This document shows, one piece after another, positions 8,738 to 15,838 of a DNA stretch of 28,856 bases. A program made the position numbers and the translations under genes. How positions within the stretch are numbered: position 1 is the first letter of the stretch; every line of letters begins with the position of its first letter. This DNA comes from Methanothermobacter sp049720995 (GTDB lineage Archaea > Methanobacteriota > Methanobacteria > Methanobacteriales > Methanothermobacteraceae): NCBI RefSeq assembly GCF_049720995.1, contig NZ_JBNASF010000020.1, positions 1 through 28,856 of the forward strand. The letters are read 5' to 3'. The notes beneath the pieces were generated by a model, which saw only the letters and a list, made by a program, of their open reading frames with translations, was not told the DNA's origin and made no database searches.

Positions 8738-9829
8738 CTATGTTATGATTTCAGGTAGCCTGTCTGTCTCTGAGGCCACCTTTATCTCCCTTGCAACACG
8801 CCGCCCCATGCTCATCCCCTCCCCATGGATGAGGTAACTGTAGGTGGATCCATGCATGAAGGTATTTGTTCCCCCATCTGTACGGGCACTCATCTCGAAT
8901 GTAACGATTTCGAGGTTATCTGTGCACATGGTCTGAAGGCAGAATGGGCCGTTCATACCCGGGGGCACGATCTTACTGGCCGCATCAACCATACGGTCGC
9001 CCATGTCAAATGCCTGTGGAAGCAGTGATTCCCTCATCGCAACAGGGTGGTTACCTGTTATAACATATGATGGCTCGAGGTTTATCTCGAGCTGGTCCCT
9101 TGCAGGTATCCTCACAAGGCCGTCGATGTTTGACTCGAAGCGGCTGTCCATGCCCATGAGCTCCACTTCATCGTTCATGATTGAGTAGAAGTAGTGGATG
9201 CAGAAGTTTGTACCTGAGACATACTCTTCAATGTGGGCATCATCAACATCTTCCTCGGTTATCCAGCCCCTTTCAATCATTGAATCGATTTTATCGTTGA
9301 ATTCCTCTGTACTGGAGGCCACAAAGTATCCTCTACCACCCCTGGCCCCTGGAAACTTGACCATCACTGGTCTGTCTATCTCGTCGGGGTCAGTGTACTT
9401 GAGGGGTATCCTTATACCCGCCTCCTTCATGAGCTTCCTCTCAAGGTCTCGCTCGGATTCCCATCTCAGTATGTCTCTGTTACCGAACATGGGGACATAG
9501 AAGTCGTTTTCGATGTGATCAAGACCTGCGTAGGCCACAAATGATCCATGGGGGACTATTATGCTGTTCATGGATCTTAATTTGTCCTGAACATCGTCAT
9601 TTACAATGTCACTGAATTTGTCAACAATTATGAATTCATCTGCAACCCTGAACCGCTGGTATGGTACCTCACGGCCCTTCTCACACACAACAGCGGTTCT
9701 GAAGCCCTCCCGTTTTGCACCGTTGAGTATGTGAAGTGATGTGTGGCTGCCAAGGGTTGCAACTGTTATATCTTCCCTGCTGTATCCATCAAGTATGCTG
9801 AGTATCTCATCACGGTTTACCTTACTCAT
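8738..9829 (-). CDS. purP: Formate-dependent FAICAR synthetase PurP (ATP-grasp)
   Basis: Makes FAICAR from AICAR, formate and ATP, replacing bacterial PurH transformylase in archaeal purine synthesis. 363 residues, as in other PurP proteins. Seen: N-terminal SREDITVATLGSHTSLHIL (17-35 region) of the PurP family, FPGARGGRGYFVAS in the ATP-grasp nucleotide site, and a C-terminal catalytic region with EIVTFEMSARTDGGTN, which holds metal-binding Glu and Asn. I chose the ATG at 9829: the upstream in-frame ATG at 9871 lies on the far side of a strong TATA box (9846-9857), and known homologues begin at about this point. The TATA-to-ATG spacing suggests a leaderless message. It joins purM in the same 5 kb, though psmB and fttA stand between. 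Confidence 0.92.
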   Translation of the reverse strand: MSKVNRDEILSILDGYSREDITVATLGSHTSLHILNGAKREGFRTAVVCEKGREVPYQRFRVADEFIIVDKFSDIVNDDVQDKLRSMNSIIVPHGSFVAYAGLDHIENDFYVPMFGNRDILRWESERDLERKLMKEAGIRIPLKYTDPDEIDRPVMVKFPGARGGRGYFVASSTEEFNDKIDSMIERGWITEEDVDDAHIEEYVSGTNFCIHYFYSIMNDEVELMGMDSRFESNIDGLVRIPARDQLEINLEPSYVITGNHPVAMRESLLPQAFDMGDRMVDAASKIVPPGMNGPFCLQTMCTDNLEIVTFEMSARTDGGTNTFMHGSTYSYLIHGEGMSMGRRVAREIKVASETDRLPEIIT

Positions 9830-9845
9830 AAAAAAACCCCTCAAA

Positions 9846-9857
9846 TTTATATATAAA
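9846..9857. promoter_or_regulatory. Palindromic TATA element shared by purP and taw2
   Basis: TTTATATATAAA is its own reverse complement and lies between two divergent genes. Its distance to the purP ATG (about 23 bases) fits leaderless transcription to the left; on the plus strand it would start a message with a leader of about 40 bases for the taw2-like gene. Confidence 0.55.
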
Positions 9858-9916
9858 GGGTTGGATTTCATGCTAGTTATCTTTTTTGCCTTTAACAGAA
9901 GCCATTAAATACTTTG

Positions 9917-10699
9917 ATGAAGAAGAACATTTATGGATTTATTTTTCAGAAAGCCCTTCATAGCAGTGAAAACATGAAATGGGTGAGGATAGGTGACATC
10001 ATAGTTCTAAACAGGGATGTTGAGGACCCTGAAAGATTCCTTGAAATACCTGGTGTGAGGGGTGTTCTCCTTGTTGAGGAGATACATGGACCCCTGAGGA
10101 AACCCCGGGTCAGAATCCTTGCAGGTGAATGCACCGAGACCATCCACCGGGAAAACGGCTGCCTTTTCAGGATAGACCCTTCCAGGGTCATGTGGTCAAG
10201 GGGTAACATAAATGAGAGGGCAAGAATACCTGGAATTGTGGAGGACGGTGAAACCGTTGTTGACATGTTTGCAGGTATAGGCTACTTCTCGATACCGGTG
10301 GCGGTCCACTCAAACCCCAGGAGGGTCCACTCCATAGAGATAAACCCTGACTCATTTGAGTTCCTCAAATCCAATATAGAACTAAACAGGGTTGAGGGGG
10401 TGGTGAAACCGCACCTGGGTGACTGCCGTTCAATAGCCCCTCAACTGGACGCTGATCGGGTCATAATGGGTTATGTTGGAACCACCCATCACTTCCTTGA
10501 AGCTGCAATGGAATGCGTCAATGAGGGGGGTGTTTTACACTACCATGAAACTGTCCCGGAGAATATAATGTTCTCAAGACCCCTTAAGAGGATTGAAAGG
10601 GCAGCACACCCGCGAAGGGTATCTGTTCTTGACAGGCATGTGATAAAGAAGTACTCACCGGGGGTCTGGCATGTTGTCCTGGATGTAAGGGTTCACTGA
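9917..10699 (+). CDS. taw2: Trm5/Taw2-like wyosine enzyme, probably tRNA(Phe) aminocarboxypropyltransferase
   Basis: Class I SAM enzyme of the Trm5/TYW2 family that acts on G37 of tRNA(Phe). 260 residues from the ATG at 9917 (an adjacent TTG at 9914 is possible; no clear ribosome site for either). Seen: the Trm5-family segment RIDPSRVMWSRGN (85-97), motif I VVDMFAGIGYFSIP (114-127), SIEINPDSFEFLKSN (139-153), GDCR (168-171) and MGYVGTTHHFL (184-194). Trm5 methylases have N-L/M-P in the last position, whereas Taw2 proteins have M-G, so transfer of the aminocarboxypropyl group from SAM to form yW-86 is the better call. Divergent from purP and followed by a DUF429-like gene. The last 31 bases of this gene and its end are repeated 65 bp downstream. 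Confidence 0.8.
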   Translation: MKKNIYGFIFQKALHSSENMKWVRIGDIIVLNRDVEDPERFLEIPGVRGVLLVEEIHGPLRKPRVRILAGECTETIHRENGCLFRIDPSRVMWSRGNINERARIPGIVEDGETVVDMFAGIGYFSIPVAVHSNPRRVHSIEINPDSFEFLKSNIELNRVEGVVKPHLGDCRSIAPQLDADRVIMGYVGTTHHFLEAAMECVNEGGVLHYHETVPENIMFSRPLKRIERAAHPRRVSVLDRHVIKKYSPGVWHVVLDVRVH

Positions 10700-10768
10700 G
10701 GGGGTTATAGTGGTGTTAGGGGCCGGGAGGATCACTGGTTGTCCTGGATGTAAGGGTTCACTGAGGGG
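10673..10768 (+). repeat. 31-bp direct repeat copying the end of taw2
   Basis: Bases 10673-10703 (the last eight codons of taw2, its TGA and the following GGG) recur exactly at 10738-10768, with 34 unrelated bases between. The second copy is in frame with the next gene, providing its upstream TGA and, through GAGGGG, a plausible ribosome site before the GTG at 10774. Confidence 0.85.
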
Positions 10769-10773
10769 TAGCG

Positions 10774-11328
10774 GTGTCTGTTGCAGGCGTTGATCTGGCT
10801 GCATCTGATGAAAACGAGACAGGTGTGGCCATAATAGATGGTGGAAAGGTGAAGGTGTTCAGTGTCTTCTCATTTGATGAGATAATCCATGCAGTGAAAT
10901 CCGCAGATACAGTGGCAGTTGACGCGCCACTCTCACTTCCAGAAGGGCGCTGCTGCCTCAGGAATGACTGCAGCTGCAGCAGGCATAGCCACTTCAGAAG
11001 GGCGGATCTTGAGATCAGAAGGTATGGCAGTGTTCTACCATTGACCTGGAGGGGGATGAGGGAGCTCACCATGAGGGGTATCAGGATAAGGGAGGCACTT
11101 GAGTCCTATGGGGTGGAGGTTATTGAGACACACCCCCGGACAGCAGAGAGGATTATGAAAAATGTTGAGCTTCAGATGGAACTCTGTGATACCCCCACCA
11201 TGAGCATACACCAGAGGGACGCCCTTACAGCTGCACTGGTCGCCCTCCTCTATTCAGAGGGAAATTTCACTGAACTCGGGGATCCTTCTGAGGGAACCAT
11301 AATACTCCCGGAGGTTGAAGAACCATAA
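10774..11328 (+). CDS. DUF429-like predicted RNase H-fold protein
   Basis: 184 residues. The acidic positions resemble the RNase H-fold DUF429 family: GVDLAAS (Asp7) on strand 1, VAVDAPLSLP (Asp50), a late VIETHPR (Glu118) and HQRDALTAA (Asp149). Such proteins are predicted nucleases without a known substrate. Between Asp50 and the middle region lies a cysteine-rich insert with CC at 60-61 and CSC at 66-68 plus His71 and His73, possibly metal binding. The GTG start is fixed by a stop codon 10 bases upstream and a GAGGGG ribosome site, both contributed by the copied taw2 end. It may be co-transcribed with taw2, but a functional link is only a guess. Convergent with cofG. Confidence 0.65.
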   Translation: MSVAGVDLAASDENETGVAIIDGGKVKVFSVFSFDEIIHAVKSADTVAVDAPLSLPEGRCCLRNDCSCSRHSHFRRADLEIRRYGSVLPLTWRGMRELTMRGIRIREALESYGVEVIETHPRTAERIMKNVELQMELCDTPTMSIHQRDALTAALVALLYSEGNFTELGDPSEGTIILPEVEEP

Positions 11329-11360
11329 TCGGACCTTGAGGAAGCATAATAGGCTCCGAA

Positions 11361-12434
11361 TCACACAAGGAATTCAGGGTAAAGCCTTTCTATTGTCTCA
11401 ATGACCTTTGGGCTTAAGAAATCAGGGGTGATGAACTTCCTGTAGACCGGTAGCCTCTCCCTTAACCTGAAGCCCGCAGATTCTGTGAGCCTTCTGAGTT
11501 CATCTATCTCTGGCCAGGGGGCCTCTGGGTTCACGTAGTCCCTGCTCAGCGGTGAAACACCACCCCAGTCATCTGCACCTGCAAGCAGGAAGACCTCACC
11601 TGTTTCCCTGTTGAGGTTGGGGGGGACCTGGATGCTCACATCAGGAAAGAGGAGCTTGGCAACCGCAACCATCTTCACCATTTCAAGGAGTGAGGGCTCC
11701 GGGTGGTGCTCCATGGGGGTCCCTGGTTTTGCCCGGAAGTTCTGGATTATTATCTCCTGCAGGTGACCATACCTGTCCTGGATACGCCTCAGCTCAAGGA
11801 GTGATTCGGCCCTCTCCTCCACTGTCTCACCTATACCTATGAGTATCCCTGTGGTGAATGGTATTCTGAGCCTCCCAGCATCTTCTATCATCCTTATCCT
11901 TAGGGCAGGATCCTTACCGGGGCTTTCACGGTGCGCCTCTTCTTCCATCAGCCGGGAACTTGCAGACTCAAGCATGAGGCCCATGGATGCGTTCACCTCC
12001 CTGAGCCTCCTGAGATCCCTGTAGTCAAGCACACCCATATTTGTGTGTGGCAGGAGACCAAGGTCCAGTGTGGCGCCGCAGAGGTGGTGGGCGTAGTCAA
12101 CCATATCATTGAATCCGAGTTCTTCCAGTTTCTCCATCACCCGGGGGAACTCATGTGCATTCTCACCGAAGGTGAATAGGGCCTCTGTGCACCCGAGATC
12201 CCTTCCCCTCCTGACCTCCCTCAGGACATCCTCAGGTGGAATGAGCGGGGGGTCAGGGGAGTCTGATCTGAAGGTGCAGTAGCCGCAGCGGTTCCGGCAG
12301 GCCCTCGTGAGGGGTATGAAGACATTCCTTGAGTAGGTAACCTCCCCTGGCTCACAGACACGCTTCATGAGGTCCGGTATTTCAGGGCCATCAGCAAGGA
12401 GAAGTTCCAGTATTTCTTCCTTTCCAAGAACCAT
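11361..12434 (-). CDS. cofG: 7,8-didemethyl-8-hydroxy-5-deazariboflavin synthase, CofG subunit
   Basis: Radical SAM subunit that, with CofH, makes the FO chromophore of coenzyme F420 from tyrosine and 5-amino-6-ribitylaminouracil. 357 residues, typical for free-standing archaeal CofG. The cluster motif RACRNRCGYC is at 44-53 (Cys46, Cys50, Cys53). Further family features are GENAHEFPRVMEKLEELGF, the GILIGIGET motif for SAM, and a C-terminal segment AGADDWGGVSPLSRDYVNPEAP, read in part, that is diagnostic of CofG against CofH. ATG at 12434 has CGGTG upstream. Third gene after mptA and an unknown gene on the same strand, with gaps of 8 and 21 bases; cofH is not present. Confidence 0.92.
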   Translation of the reverse strand: MVLGKEEILELLLADGPEIPDLMKRVCEPGEVTYSRNVFIPLTRACRNRCGYCTFRSDSPDPPLIPPEDVLREVRRGRDLGCTEALFTFGENAHEFPRVMEKLEELGFNDMVDYAHHLCGATLDLGLLPHTNMGVLDYRDLRRLREVNASMGLMLESASSRLMEEEAHRESPGKDPALRIRMIEDAGRLRIPFTTGILIGIGETVEERAESLLELRRIQDRYGHLQEIIIQNFRAKPGTPMEHHPEPSLLEMVKMVAVAKLLFPDVSIQVPPNLNRETGEVFLLAGADDWGGVSPLSRDYVNPEAPWPEIDELRRLTESAGFRLRERLPVYRKFITPDFLSPKVIETIERLYPEFLV

Positions 12435-12455
12435 GGAAGCACCGCTAAAATAAGT

Positions 12456-12893
12456 TTAATCCGAAATATCAGAGACAACAACCTCAACAAAGCAGGGTCC
12501 CACACCACTCCGGTCCCTGTAGAGAACAACAAAGAGCCCTGTATCCCCGGTCATGCAGAGCCTGTAATCAACGCTGAAGTTCATATCCTCAAGGGCCTCC
12601 TTGAGTCTGTGTATGCCCCCGATATCGGTCTCTGTCCCGACCTCTACACAGGACCTTATCTGCTCATCCATCACACCAATGAGGGCCGTGCCCTCTTCGG
12701 ATATGAGCTCCAGCTCCTCTGCACCCAGCTTCTCTATAAGCCCATCAAGTTCCCTGCCCATGTCCTCCATGTTCATCCTCTTTCTTGACATTCCCCTTAC
12801 TATGAGTATCTCCTTTGAGTCAAGGGCTGGTCTTGAACCCTCAAAAGCTTCAAAGTAACCCATGATCTCCCCGGCTATCCTGTGCAGTTTCAT
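12456..12893 (-). CDS. Uncharacterised 145-aa protein between mptA and cofG
   Basis: I do not recognise the family with confidence. The product is small, acidic and soluble, with alternating helices and strands (MSRKRMNMEDMGRELDGL, then a C-terminal strand-rich part GLFVVLYRDRSGVGPCFVEV) and no catalytic motif or membrane segment. I chose the ATG at 12893: GGAGTGAT lies 8 bases before it, whereas the GTG at 12905 that overlaps the mptA stop has its purine run directly abutting. It lies 8 bases after mptA and 21 before cofG, so it is likely co-expressed with methanopterin and F420 synthesis. A role in a methanogen cofactor pathway is an inference from position only. Confidence 0.75.
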   Translation of the reverse strand: MKLHRIAGEIMGYFEAFEGSRPALDSKEILIVRGMSRKRMNMEDMGRELDGLIEKLGAEELELISEEGTALIGVMDEQIRSCVEVGTETDIGGIHRLKEALEDMNFSVDYRLCMTGDTGLFVVLYRDRSGVGPCFVEVVVSDISD

Positions 12894-12901
12894 CAAGGTT
12901 A

Positions 12902-13858
12902 TCACTCCTCTGATCCGTTAAGTTCCTCTATCTCGTATCTGAGTTCCCCCATTGTTGCAACCTTCTCAGCGAAGGCGTTGTGTCTGTGTATGCTCTCCTC
13001 GTTTATCTGCCTTACGGTGACTATCGTGTCGTCGGGGAGATGGGGGTACTCGCTGACTATTCTGTGCACCATGTTGCGGACGCAGTCCTCAACGAACATG
13101 GGATTCTCGTGGGCACTCACAACAACGGCATTTTCATCTGGTCTCTTAAGGAGTTCATAGACGGGTGAACTCATGGAGCTCTCAATGATGTTTATGAGGT
13201 TCTCGGCCCTTATCGTCTGGTCCTCAGGGACCTCTATCATTATCATGCCGCGCCCCCTCTGGTTGTGGGAGGCGAAGGATACACAGTCAAGAACCCTTTC
13301 AACTGTCTCAGGTTCCAGGAATTCCAGGAGCTTCTGACGGGATGTTTCCTTAACTGATTCCTGCGCACAGGGGCACACGGTCATCCCAACCACCTCTGCC
13401 CCTATCATCTTGCGTATAACTATACCGTCATCGTCCCTGTACCCGATGGCGTCTGCCATGATCTTTGTCATCTCCTGACTCTTCTTACCGCTGACAGGGG
13501 ATCTCTTCATGAACATGAAGTCGCTCTTCATGCTCACCTCGGCTCTGCGGGCGTACCGGTGCTTTTTGAGGAGTTCGTTGACTATCTCTGCGCAGAGGGA
13601 TTCCAGTTCAAGGGCACTGTTTTCAACAACCTCCTCGAGGACGTCACTTATGGCCTCAGGGTTCCTTGACATGTGGATCCCCCTCTGCCTGCTCGGGAGG
13701 TCCACAAAGGCATCGAATGTTGGAAGAAGTATTATGGGTCTTCTACCATCTCTTTCTATCTTCAGAAGCTTCTTAACACCTGTAACACCCACCCTTGTAA
13801 GGTGAACGGGGATGCTAGGAATCTTGTCCTGTGTATCTGGAAAACAAACTAAACCCAA
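12902..13858 (-). CDS. mptA: GTP cyclohydrolase MptA (FolE2 family), methanopterin synthesis
   Basis: Fe(II)-dependent cyclohydrolase that converts GTP to 7,8-dihydroneopterin 2',3'-cyclic phosphate, the first step of tetrahydromethanopterin synthesis. 318 residues, usual for the family. Seen: VHLTRVGVTGVKKLLKI (18-34), FDAFVDLPSRQRGIHMSRN (48-66 region) with the metal- and substrate-binding part, VGMTVCPCAQ (157-166) with the metal cysteine, SFASHNQRGRG, and VVSAHENPMFVEDCVRN near the C-terminus. The start is a TTG at 13858 with GGGGTG upstream; an in-frame stop lies a few codons earlier and no other start exists before residue 63. A TATA-like AGTATATAAGC at 13917-13928 on the minus strand would give a leader of about 40 bases. 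Confidence 0.92.
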   Translation of the reverse strand: MGLVCFPDTQDKIPSIPVHLTRVGVTGVKKLLKIERDGRRPIILLPTFDAFVDLPSRQRGIHMSRNPEAISDVLEEVVENSALELESLCAEIVNELLKKHRYARRAEVSMKSDFMFMKRSPVSGKKSQEMTKIMADAIGYRDDDGIVIRKMIGAEVVGMTVCPCAQESVKETSRQKLLEFLEPETVERVLDCVSFASHNQRGRGMIMIEVPEDQTIRAENLINIIESSMSSPVYELLKRPDENAVVVSAHENPMFVEDCVRNMVHRIVSEYPHLPDDTIVTVRQINEESIHRHNAFAEKVATMGELRYEIEELNGSEE

Positions 13859-13916
13859 ATTTTACACCCCATAACAGTAATGGTTACCTAGGTTTTTAAG
13901 TATAGTATGAAAACTT

Positions 13917-13928
13917 TGCTTATATACT
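13917..13928. promoter_or_regulatory. Bidirectional TATA-like element, mptA and structured region
   Basis: GCTTATATACTT reads as a TATA box in both directions: to the left for mptA (start codon 60 bases away), to the right placing a start near 13948, just before the nested inverted repeats at 13970-14083. Confidence 0.4.
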
Positions 13929-13969
13929 TGTCCGGTGATTATGAGTTCCCTGAAACAGAATATTACGCT

Positions 13970-14083
13970 GATGCCCCGGTGTGGTGAGGATGGGTTTTTT
14001 GATGGGATTTCACCACCTTTCGCATGGGTGCAATCCCAGCTCCTGGATACCGTGACCGATCCTTCAATGAAATGAGGGGCATC
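13970..14083 (+). ncRNA. Candidate structured RNA in the mptA upstream gap
   Basis: The 272-bp gap between mptA and the 222-aa gene has ordered inverted repeats. The outer pair is GATGCCCC (13970-13977) with GGGGCATC (14076-14083). Inside, GGGATT (14004-14009) pairs with AATCCC (14032-14037) and, after one mismatch, CACC (14011-14014) with GGTG (14027-14030) around a 12-base loop. A third weak stem is GGAT (14045-14048) with ATCC (14059-14062). Together they make a multi-branched fold closed by an outer helix. A plus-strand TATA-like element ends at 13928. A frame of 45 codons at 13941-14078 exists but looks unlike protein. I match it to no known RNA class; strand is inferred from the TATA box. 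Confidence 0.35.
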
Positions 14084-14104
14084 GTCATGCCATCAAAGTG
14101 AATC

Positions 14105-14129
14105 AAAAATGTCCAGGGAATTCTCTGGA
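14105..14129 (-). terminator. Hairpin plus U-tract after the 222-aa gene
   Basis: Directly after the TAG at 14131 the minus strand reads TCCAG-A-GAATTC-C-CTGGA, a near-perfect palindrome with one internal mismatch pair, then CATTTTTG. Hairpin and five U make this the clearest terminator-like structure in the window. Confidence 0.6.
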
Positions 14130-14130
14130 T

Positions 14131-14799
14131 CTATGAGAGAAGCTTCAGTATCTCCTCAGGGGTGAGTTTCCTGATATTCTCATCCAGCCTCACACCGGCA
14201 CCATAGAGTTCTTCGGCCCTTGATGCAAGGAGTCTGGTGCTTTTATCGGGCTCCCCGATAACCAGGATGTCATCAAGGTCTTCAAGCTTCCTTTCAATGT
14301 CATTCTTAAGGTGCTCTATCTTCCTCTCTATACCCTTAAGGGCACCATCGGGGATCCTGGGGTTTATCTTCTTCATATCATCCACTGAGAGGGGCGCACC
14401 TGCAACCAGGATATTCCCTGACTCAACGCCGGCCTTAACAAGGAGCTTTTTAACTGATGAATTATTCACAATTACCAGTTTACCCTTTGAGGCTTCCTTT
14501 ATCCTTTCAGATGGATCTTCACGTTCAATAACACCGAAATCTGCAAGCATGCCGTCAATGGCCTCCCTGGCGGCAATGAGCCTCCTGCAGAAATCTTGTG
14601 CATCATTCCCGGTGAGTTCATGTGATGGAAGACTGATGTATATGTGGTCCTCGGCTTCAATGAGTTCCATCATGGCCTCCTGAAATTTTCTGGTGTCTAT
14701 GACACCGTTCTGAGGGTCCCTGAACCTGGATTCCCTCCTTATATTCGCACATGATTTTCTTATAAGCTCCTCTGCCTGTTTAAGCCTGATTTTTTCCAT
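14131..14799 (-). CDS. Uncharacterised 222-aa methanogen protein
   Basis: No enzyme family recognised with confidence; it may belong to one of the DUFs restricted to methanogens (DUF2100 is a candidate that I cannot verify). Residues 1-95 are helical and charged. The middle part KGKLVIVNNSSVKKLLVKAGVE, seen in part, then GNILVAGAPLSVDDMKK, and later DLDDILVIGEPDKSTRLL suggest two alternating alpha/beta units with phosphate-loop-like turns but no Walker motif. Residues 155-178 (IERKIEHLKNDIERKLEDL) are coiled-coil-like. The ATG has GAGGGT upstream and lies 12 bases after the deacylase stop, so the two genes form an operon ending at the hairpin terminator. Confidence 0.75.
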   Translation of the reverse strand: MEKIRLKQAEELIRKSCANIRRESRFRDPQNGVIDTRKFQEAMMELIEAEDHIYISLPSHELTGNDAQDFCRRLIAAREAIDGMLADFGVIEREDPSERIKEASKGKLVIVNNSSVKKLLVKAGVESGNILVAGAPLSVDDMKKINPRIPDGALKGIERKIEHLKNDIERKLEDLDDILVIGEPDKSTRLLASRAEELYGAGVRLDENIRKLTPEEILKLLS

Positions 14800-14811
14800 C
14801 TTCTGACCCTC

Positions 14812-15807
14812 TCAGAAATTGAAGAATGGTGAAAATATATCACTAATCTCATTGAAGATTTCAGCCACAGCCGGCGACTTCTCATATTCCACCTTAACAC
14901 CTGAACCCTCAAGGCCCCCAATGAATGAGACATTTGATTTTCCGAGGGCCTGGAGGTCATAGCCACCTTCAAGGACAGCCGCGCACGGCAGCCCTGTTTC
15001 ATGGATGAACCCACCCATCCATGAGAAGAACTCCTCATCCACCCTCATATCTGCCAGCGGATCCCGCATGTGGGCATCGAACCCTGCAGATACAAATAGC
15101 ATATCTGCCCTGAATTCACTGAGTACCTGGGGGAGCACCTCTGAGAGTATCCAAATATAATCGCTGTTCCCTGAACCACGGGGCATGGGGATGTTGATGT
15201 TGAAGCCCTCACCCTCCCTGTCTCCTATCTCCCCGGTGAATCCGGTCCCAGGGAACAGTGTCCTGGGGTCCTGATGCACCGAGACATACATGACTTCGGG
15301 GTCGGTGTAGAATATGCTTGATGTTCCGTTCCCATGATGAACGTCGAAGTCAATCACCGCAGCCCTTGAAATCCCCAGGTTCCTGCGGCTGTGCTCAATG
15401 GCTATGGCGATGTTGTTGAATATGCAGAAACCCATGGACCTGTCATAGGTGGCATGGTGACCGGGGGGTCTTGCAACAGAGTACCCCCATCCACCCTCCA
15501 GTGCCTCCTCAGCCGCGACAATGGCACCACCCGCGGCTAGCCTCGCCACACTGAAGCTCTCAGATGTCATGTAGGTGTCGTAGTCTAGCCAGCCACCACC
15601 TCTTCCTGAGAACACCTCCAGGTACTCCACATGGACGCTGCTGTGGACCATGAGGATTTCATGGATACCTGCCATCCTTGGTTCCATGAACTTCAGCTGA
15701 AGTCCCGAGGAATTCAGGGCATCAATGATTGCAGCTGTCCTCCCCTTGTTCTCAACATGACCCTCATTGTTGTGGGGGTCATAGTTGCTGGAGTATACAA
15801 TGGCCAT
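14812..15807 (-). CDS. HDAC-fold zinc deacylase (histone deacetylase / acetylpolyamine amidohydrolase family)
   Basis: 331 residues, arginase/deacetylase fold. Seen: ARPPGHHATYD (112-122) with the two active-site histidines 117-118, GFCIFNNIAIA (126-136), VIDFDVHHGNGT (151-162) with zinc ligands Asp155 and His157, AGFDAH (241-246) with Asp244, and EGGYD (280-284) with the transition-state Tyr283. All catalytic residues are present. Family members remove acetyl groups from lysines or from polyamines; I cannot choose from sequence, though archaeal HDAC-fold proteins may act on chromatin proteins or polyamines. No ribosome site precedes the ATG, and a TATA-like TTATTTATT lies about 27 bases upstream beside the stop of the regulator gene, so the message may be leaderless. 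First gene of a pair with the 222-aa gene. Confidence 0.88.
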   Translation of the reverse strand: MAIVYSSNYDPHNNEGHVENKGRTAAIIDALNSSGLQLKFMEPRMAGIHEILMVHSSVHVEYLEVFSGRGGGWLDYDTYMTSESFSVARLAAGGAIVAAEEALEGGWGYSVARPPGHHATYDRSMGFCIFNNIAIAIEHSRRNLGISRAAVIDFDVHHGNGTSSIFYTDPEVMYVSVHQDPRTLFPGTGFTGEIGDREGEGFNINIPMPRGSGNSDYIWILSEVLPQVLSEFRADMLFVSAGFDAHMRDPLADMRVDEEFFSWMGGFIHETGLPCAAVLEGGYDLQALGKSNVSFIGGLEGSGVKVEYEKSPAVAEIFNEISDIFSPFFNF

Positions 15808-15838
15808 GGTTGAATTTTTGATGCCAGGGAATAAATAA

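Noticed and set aside
9830..9871. Longer purP start at 9871
   Set aside because: The extension crosses the only TATA box, and PurP homologues start near the ATG at 9829.
13941..14078. 45-codon frame after GGTGATT in the mptA gap
   Set aside because: The ribosome-like site abuts the ATG with no spacing, the peptide looks unlike a protein, and nested inverted repeats explain the sequence better.
13970..14083. tRNA or known riboswitch in the structured gap
   Set aside because: No cloverleaf with T-loop consensus and no sequence core of the TPP, cobalamin or fluoride classes could be found by eye.
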